DNA from: Wuchereria bancrofti
Lineage: Eukaryota; Nematoda; Chromadorea; Rhabditida; Onchocercidae
Assembly (NCBI GenBank): GCA_005281725.1
Contig: SSBO01000009.1
Span: 6,076,303 to 6,140,302, forward strand
Reading direction: 5' to 3'
DNA length: 64,000 nucleotides
Both the position numbers and the translations under genes were made by a program. Position 1 is the first letter of the stretch; every line of letters starts with the position of its first letter. The notes under the pieces were generated by a model that worked only from the letters and a program-made list of their open reading frames with translations, was not told the origin of the DNA and made no database searches. Positions 51,218 to 64,000 of the stretch are shown here, piece after piece.

Positions 51218-52620
51218 TGAGGGGATTTTGTTTTAATTCGAAGCAGGCACTTTTGGACAAAAGGGTCCGAAACTCCTAAAAGCCGAGCAGAGTTCATCAG
51301 ATATAACGAAATAAATCCTGCAACAAAATAATTTCATTGTTAATATCATCATTAGTCTTTAGACCCGATTTGTTCCACTGAAAATACGGAATTAGTCATC
51401 AATCGACCTGGACCATTGTTGGATAACTGTTTTACGAAAAAATAGCACTGCCCAGGGAGTTCCTTTAATTTCATTTTTCACCAGTTCTTTAAATCTTTTT
51501 TCTTCAGTCCAATTATTTCCAGTTCAGTAAAATTATGAACGAATTAATGAAAAATTTGATTTGGTAACATTATTGAGTTCATTTCTCTTACTGTTTTAAT
51601 TCATTTACAAATCAAGCAAGATACGAATCGATCTCATTGTTATGATAATAAAGGAATAAAGAACTTATCAATCAATAAATTTGTAAATATGGATTAGAGG
51701 GCCAGAAGAATAAAATATAGGGACAGAAAACAAATTCGTTGTGACGATAACTTAAAGTTACACCTATTTGCAACGACTTGAGATCTTAAGGTCATGCAAA
51801 TCTATTGTGTGTTCATGAAATGATCTTGAAGCATGTTAAAGTTCAGATTAAAATTTTTTGTAAATAATGCTTGCTGATTCATATCATATTCACAGTGGAA
51901 ATCTCCAAAATTTTTTCAATATTTCTTACACTTATATAGAAAGTAGGTGAAAAAAATATAAAGCTGTATTTTCAAAAAGTGCTTCTCTCAACATTTTTGC
52001 TAAACATTGACTGAAGTTATTGAAAGAAGCGCTTTCAAAAGATTCAGCTCTGAAGTTTGTGCGGAAATGAAACTTTACACAGAGCAGTAAAAAATGTTTC
52101 AAGAATCTTGCTATTCATATATAAATTTGATTTCTGAAATCTTTTACTTTTCTGAAAATATCTCACGATGTAAAGTATTTCAAAGTTGATGGATTAAAGC
52201 GTACTAAGATCAAATAAATTTATATCATTATTCTTTTTAAAATCGAAAATGAATCTTTAAGGTAGTCACAAGAAAACATCTTAAAATGGAATTTTAGTCG
52301 TTCAAAGGCATTAAAGAGTCGCATTTTTTAAAGGTTTTATACAATAAATTTTGATCCGAAAGTTAATATTCCCAAATTAGTTGTACAAATGACATATTTT
52401 TCGAAATTTAAAAAACTCGAAGTCGCAACCATAAAATTTTCTTCCAATAACTACCTGTTTGGAAGTTAGTAGTAGATAAGTGACAATGAATTCCTTCATT
52501 ATACCTAATATAAGAATGAGGAAGAATGGGAAATAAAATGCGTAATACATGATTTACAAGTGGTTTTGGTTCCATTTCTAAATATTTCTTTGGAACTCTT
52601 CTAACAATTTTCAAAAAAAT
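51218..52620 (-). other. Unassigned coding-like blocks, possible 3' end of a minus-strand gene
   Basis: Three blocks look like exons. A block at about 52620-52500 reads RRVPKKYLEMEPKPLVNHVL. One at about 51515-51409 reads NWTEEKRFKELVKNEIKGTP, then WAVLFFRKTVIQQWSR. One at about 51319-51218, behind TTGCAG, reads either FISLYLMNSARLLGVSDPFV to a TGA or, in the phase that joins to WSR, IYFVISDELCSAFRSFGPFC to a TAA. No acceptor of good quality precedes the middle block, and no start was found. The family is not recognised. It may be a decayed gene. Confidence 0.27.
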
Positions 52621-53274
52621 TAATTTTCAGATCCTACACCTTAGATCAAATTTATTTCCATATGCAAGTGAGAAAAAGTTACTTAAAAGAATAATACAAG
52701 CAATATAATTCAATTTCTACATTCCAATTAACTACCATCAGTTTGCACTGCTTATTTAAAGCATCAAACGGTATTGTCTATTTATGCTATAAACAAAGTT
52801 TGCAAATTCTTTCATGGATAAATAGAGCTGATTTCTTGAATTTGAGTTACCAGCTTGTCTCTTTCCTGACTATTCAGCGAATTGGTAAACTACTCATTAG
52901 GCATCAAAATCAACGAAAAGATAAAATAATTGATTAAGTTCTGAATTTTTGAAAAACCCTTCGAAAAGATTTGCAAAATCCAAATAGTATTGAGGATTTC
53001 ACTTAAGATAGAGTCTATCATTAATTGTTGTTGATTGTCACCATTAATAGAAATAAGATTCTTTAAATAATCATGTATTTCAAAGAGTTTAGACCCATTC
53101 CAAACTCTTTAAAATGATGAGATTGAAGTAATAAAATATGATTCCCTTTTTCTCCACTTTCTACTAATATGTGATAAGAATAATCTTATTAAATTGTGGT
53201 ATGTCAATGCCATATCAAATTCCAAATCCATTAAGAAAACGGTCAATGGAAAACAAATTAACATAAAAACTCTA
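52621..53274. other. Gene-free AT-rich spacer
   Basis: No coding or RNA signal was seen. The + frame at 52743-52937 has no splice context. Confidence 0.5.
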
Positions 53275-53429
53275 TTGTCTGCTCATAACTATTACCATTA
53301 CACAATGTAACTCATTCTGATTGGTTCACAAAATTTAATCTATAAATGATAAGAAATAAGATAAAACTATTATTATTATTATTATTATTATTGTTATTAC
53401 TATTATTATTATTATTATTATTGTTATTA
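53275..53429. repeat. Left copy of a gap-flanking duplicate plus ATT microsatellite
   Basis: A unique stretch of about 100 bp starting TTGTCTGCTCATAACTATTA is followed by an (ATT)n run up to the gap. The same unique stretch and run recur at 53461 onward. Confidence 0.95.
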
Positions 53430-53460
53430 NNNNNNNNNNNNNNNNNNNNNNNNNNNNNNN
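53430..53460. other. Assembly gap, 31 N
   Basis: A run of N joins two copies of the same sequence inside an ATT microsatellite. The true length is unknown. Confidence 1.
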
Positions 53461-53553
53461 TTGTCTGCTCATAACTATTACCATTACACAATGTAACTCA
53501 TTCTGATTGGTTCACAAAATTTAATCTATAAATGATAAGAAATAAGATAAAAC

Positions 53554-53596
<43 letters not shown>

Positions 53597-53605
53597 TTAT
53601 TATTA
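53461..53605. repeat. Right copy of the gap-flanking duplicate plus ATT microsatellite
   Basis: Repeats the left flank from TTGTCTGCTC through GATAAGAAATAAGATAAAAC and into (ATT)n, then continues into unique sequence. Confidence 0.95.
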
Positions 53606-54450
53606 ACAATTGTAATAATAATTACTAGTCAATCTACTAGACGTAACGGGAATCCAAGTCTAAGTATACTGTCTAAGTGTAACTGTGCGACCGTTATTTA
53701 ATAATGGAATCGATGTAAACAAAAAATATTAAGTTGCAATAGTTGGGCTTAGCTTCGGGAGTGAAGAATTGGTCGCTGTGCAGAGCAAGTTTTCTTTACA
53801 GCATTCTTGTGGGTGGTTAGTGCTTCACTTTTTTTTGTATGGCTGAATAGGGGAATCAGCCCTTTTCTCTTTTTTATTTTTGGGGAGAAGAGTTTGTCTG
53901 TTCGGAAGGTGCGAAAACCCTGCTTATTGGAAATTCTGGGGAATCTTGATAACAGTTAGAAGTTTTGTGAAATTATCTGCCTTACCGTTCACGCCACATC
54001 CTAGATTATTTTCATTTTATGTTCCATAAAAATTGGGATTTAGTGTCTGAAGTAGAAGACATAAGTCTCAGAATTTATTTTAAATGAATTTGAGAAGTGA
54101 AGTAGTAGAGTGTGACATGGTGCTGTTCTATTTCTCGTAAATTTTTGAAGCCATTTATCCAATTTTTTGTGCCCTATGCTATCCCGGAAATCAATAATTG
54201 CTTCAGTATTGAGTAGTAATAATTGAATGCTAACGAATTAAGTAAGAACATACTCCGTGTTTTCAGCACTTCAGTCCGACTCAATTTTACTTTATTTTTG
54301 GAATGGTCGTTCTTTCATTGGAATATCGTTTCTTTCGATCTCATCATGTAATTAAAGTAGAATTGCAGTGCTGATAGTGATCTGATGACCAGAAATTATT
54401 TTAATTGTTTGTTTGATTCATTTGTAGCAAACTTTTTGAGGTAACAAGGA
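53606..54450. other. 5' flank of the B56 gene
   Basis: More GC-balanced than the surroundings and probably holds the promoter and 5' leader of the PP2A subunit gene. A TTTGTAG at 54420-54426 and a TTTTTGAG at about 54433-54440 precede the ATG at 54451 and could be trans-splice acceptors. No separate gene was seen. Confidence 0.45.
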
Positions 54451-60304
<5,854 letters not shown>

Positions 60305-62816
60305 TAATCGCCTTATGTGATTGCTATTTTGTAACTAATTAAACAATGGCTTGATTGCATACATATAATCTTTGTTTGCTGTTTCATTAAATTGCATAAC
60401 CGTATGTTTATAAGGGTTCGGGTTGGTCGCATATCTCTTTGTGATGTCTCAGAACATCTTTAAGACTTTTGTCTCTCCTACCCTTGAAAGAAATCGAAAA
60501 TTTTGAAACTTTTAGGTATAATCTATAAGCCTGTCGTTGAAATCCATGTAGGTTTGAACCAAAGACTTTTACTTTATATGCTACTTATTTTCTTTCTAAT
60601 GTGCTTATTTATCTATATTTGTGGGAGTCACTTTTATAATTCACCATTTTTAGTTTTGATTTTCATTGCTAGTTTTCCAGCTTGTTACAGTTTGATATTT
60701 TGTTCAAATTCACTAATGTCTTTCTGCTGTTAGTAGCAAAGACAGTAGGATATTGCTAAAATACATGAGCAGGGAATAGTGGAGTCCAACCATAGTTTCT
60801 ATAAAAATTTTTAGGACAAGCCTTCCGGTGAATTTTAGTTTCAACTGGTCGGGACGGCTAATGTATTATGAGTGCAGTCTCAACAAAGTTGAAACATATG
60901 CCCATCCTCGACTCCCTGTCTGGGAATTTACGGATCTTGAAATCTAGATTTCGCTCCGTCCATTTCCATATTTTTCCGCCAGTCTTGGATGCTTATTTTA
61001 CTTAATAGCGAATTACATACTTTTAGAAGAGTAACGTCTGCCGTATCCCTTCTATATTCGTGAAACATCCATTTAGTGCTTCATTTGTTAGACTATTCCT
61101 ACTTTGTATTTGACCACCGTGAACTATCTTAGTCCCTTTCTAGTTTCACTTCTGTAAAATCATAAAACACTTTCTGGCGTTTCATATTTACTGTTTGTAC
61201 ATGATAATGGCATCGTAATTTTTTGCAGAACAATGAATTTTTGTTTTACTGACAATTCGTGGAATTTTCATTTGTGCGAGGATTTCCGGTGGTATGAACT
61301 ATCTTGTTCATTAATGTAGGAAGGATTTACTGATTGATCTCAGATTATATAAATTTAATTGGGTGATATTTACTGAAAATGGAATGTATTCAGGAGTAGT
61401 AATGTGCAGGAAAGTATGAAGCAAAATTAAGTCAAGAACTTGAATATCCATTATTCCGTCATGAAGTGAAGGCGTGTCCTATGTTTTAGAAATATCCGTG
61501 ATGGTCTTCTAATACATTTTAAGGGAATTCTTAGAACATTAGCAGAGACAATACCATGTCACAACAATTTGAGGACTCAATCACAAATATGCAACAAATG
61601 AGGGTATAATAAATGTTAAAAATACATCATTAAAATAACGAACAATTCACCGGCTTGAGTTCCAAATTGACAAAGGTAAAAAATGTAAAAATCTAAATGT
61701 GGTGAATCCAAACAACCCGTATTGTGCGACGAGAACGAAACAATCAGCGAATTTAGACATACAAAGAAACAATAGTGAATACGAGTTCTGGCCAAACAGC
61801 GGAAATAGTTACGCGAGGGCATTGGTTTATGCTAAACATCTAGCAAAGACCTGCCAATTCTAAACTCACATTGTTGGTTGGTAGTTATCAAATCTAACAA
61901 TCAATCCTGTTATTATATAATGTCACATCCAATAAAAACATGACTTCCCACTACTAGATTACATCTATTAAATTCGCATATTCGCCAGACCATATGTATA
62001 AATGAAAGGAATATGTTGCATCCCTGACACAAATGTTAGCAGTATTAACTCAAAATCACAAAAAGTCATTTACATCAATAATGCTACATGCAGAGGTTAT
62101 ATGTCACTTTTGTTGTCGGCAAAACATCAGTTGAGTATCTAGTTCATGAAAGGGTTTCACAGATTTCATTGAGATATCAACTACAACTTTTTATAAAATT
62201 AACTGTAGTAAGCCACTTTTAACAGTCCCGTTCTATAGTCAAAAGTCAAAACCTACAAGGATCCAGCAGCACAACACGCTCTTATCATTTATTACACGGG
62301 AATGTGCTGATCGTGTTGCGAACTCTAAAGGCCAAGCAACATCTTTAACTACTACCTAAAGCTTACTAAAAAAACTTACCGACAACAAGGACTGAGTGAT
62401 ATAAACAAAAAACATCATTAAATTGCATAAAATCCTTCCAAACTTGCATTAATTCTCTCTGTAAACTCTTTTTAATAACGAAAAAACTTATGATCCAAAA
62501 CTAACTTCGGAAAGTACATCAAAACTTAAATGCTGCTTCTATCAGATACGTAAACTCAAGCACTAAACAATATCAGTGAACCTTTTCAGATTTTTCTAAG
62601 ATAACAAATACGTGAAAGAATTCAAATTTGATATTTGAAAAGAAAGTGCAGAGGAAGAAGAGAGACCCATAAGAAGTTCAATTTACAACATGCAAAAATT
62701 TACATTTCCTTGGAGAGAATGCAAACAAACTAAAAAACATGGAAGCATGTATATATAAGATAACAATAACAACAACAAATAACAGTATTAAGATTAGTAG
62801 CAATAACAGTGAAAAA
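60305..62816. other. Convergent 3' flanks, no gene seen
   Basis: Lies between the B56 gene (+) and the coiled-coil gene (-) and probably contains both 3' UTRs. The frames at 60503-60733 (+, hydrophobic) and 61616-61822 (-) lack splice context. No RNA gene was recognised. Confidence 0.5.
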
Positions 62817-64000
62817 CTAAAAATGACTGCTGTCATCATTATCGATCATATCATTATCAGTGAGTGAACTAGATGGTAAAAAATGTGTTCTTATCATTAA
62901 ATCAGATGAAGCAGAGGGACGACCATTCGAAAGGTGGGCATTGGAAGGTGGTATACAACAAACTGGGGGTGCCGACATCGGACGACATTTTTGAAGGTTA
63001 GCGGAAGACGAAGATGACACTGCTGCAGTTTTTGAATGCTTCTTTTTGAACGTATTTAGCTCATTCAATGTTAGTTCCAGTTTCTGCTCGTAAAATGCCC
63101 GAATGTCTTCTATTGCGTTCTTTATTGTTTCCTGGAACTAATTAGTTTTTCTCCTTAAAATGGATGATAGAAACTAAATAGCTTGGTAAGGCGCAAAAAT
63201 GGTCCACAATGTTTTCCTACAAATACAATCCCACTATGGCTATTCGATAAGTCTGGATAAAATGTCTGGACAAGACTAACCCATTCTTAAGAAAAAAACA
63301 GTCTGGTAGCATATGTTGTGACCGATTCAACACAGCAATTAATTTTCACAACAACTATAATCGCTTTGCTGATGTTGAAACAAAAGTGCATCCATTAAAA
63401 AATTTCACTCACATGCACCATAGATATAAGCATCTCTTGACTTTGAACAAATAATAATTCTGGGAATCTTTCTAAAATCTTTCTAAACTAAAACGTAATA
63501 ATATTAATGCTCCAGTTAGCAACAAAAAAGGGAAAAGGAAACTTCGTAAGAAGCATCACTGACTTTAGTTTAATGTCACAATAAAAAATGATTCCTAAAA
63601 ATATGAATAGTGCATATAAGCAATTTTTAAAGGACATATAAAGCCAACAATGCAAAATTATGTAATAAATCTGTACGTGTGCAATGGACATAACATGTCG
63701 TTTTTACATATAAATTTCATTACTATTGCAGGATGCACCACGAAACCAGGGTCAGAACAAAAACCTATCTTATATCCAACTTTGGAAGACTCGAAAAAAA
63801 TGGTAAGAAGTATCCATAAATGATATGTGTAAATCTGGTATAAATTTGATATATAAAAGCGGACAACCACCCTAACTTTGACGAAAACTGCTTGGAATTC
63901 ACATATAATTCTCTTCTAAAAATTCTATCTGAATGAAAATGCTCACGGCATCGAGTGCACGGCGTATTTCCGGTTCAGCAAGTTTAACTTTCCGTTCCAG
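62817..64000 (-). CDS. 3' part of a coiled-coil protein gene with Ser-rich tail, partial
   Basis: Two exons lie in the window: 64000-63947 (running off the edge; LERKVKLAEPEIRRALDA to a GTGAGC donor) and 63131-62817 (105 codons, behind GTTCCAG, to TAG). Both are in phase 0. The residues are charged and heptad-like through IKNAIEDIRAFYEQKLELTL and NELNTFKKKHSK, suggesting a coiled coil. After it comes a Ser/Pro-rich tail (AAVSSSSSANLQ, SAPPVCCIPPSN, FLPSSSLTDNDM) ending DDSSHF. The arrangement resembles the C-terminus of cytoskeletal or motor-associated proteins, but the family cannot be named from this part. The 5' portion is outside the window. Confidence 0.72.

Overview
The window looks like nuclear DNA of a nematode, probably a spirurid or filarial-type species (the clade is inference). 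It is AT-rich. Genes are split into short exons joined through TTTCAG-like acceptors. Some start codons lie directly behind a CAG, as expected at spliced-leader trans-splice sites. The gene set also fits: a quiver-type Ly6 protein, a sigma-like GST and an invertebrate G-alpha relic. All exon models were built by hand from reading frame, splice signals and phase, without alignment software. Where a full model is given, the summed exons make an exact multiple of three.

Layout: 9-3723 (-) is a METTL17/Rsm22 mitochondrial ribosome assembly factor. 6406-9889 (+) is an unprocessed, multiply broken heterotrimeric G-protein alpha pseudogene. 13397-15986 (+) is a membrane-anchored tandem-rhodanese protein without the catalytic cysteine. 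About 16-36 kb is gene-poor. It holds weak exon candidates, a diverged Ly6-like relic (27.9-28.7 kb), a two-exon orphan secreted-protein candidate (29846-31353) and a large inverted repeat with arms of about 1.62 kb (31366-35617).

36628-38734 (+) is a GPI-type Ly6/quiver protein. 41669-44384 (+) is a ZNF280-like C2H2 protein, followed 277 bp downstream by a small orphan gene (44661-45814), probably in one operon. 48084-49792 (-) is a GST-like protein. 50-54 kb holds unassigned coding-like pieces, a tandem repeat, and an assembly gap with duplicated flanks inside an ATT microsatellite. 54451-60304 (+) is a complete 14-exon PP2A B56 regulatory subunit. 62817 to the window end (-) is the 3' part of a coiled-coil gene.

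The genes are mostly unrelated housekeeping or signalling genes; only the ZNF280-like pair shows operon-type linkage. The most unusual items are the G-alpha relic, the cysteine-less membrane rhodanese, the inverted repeat and the orphan gene ending next to it.
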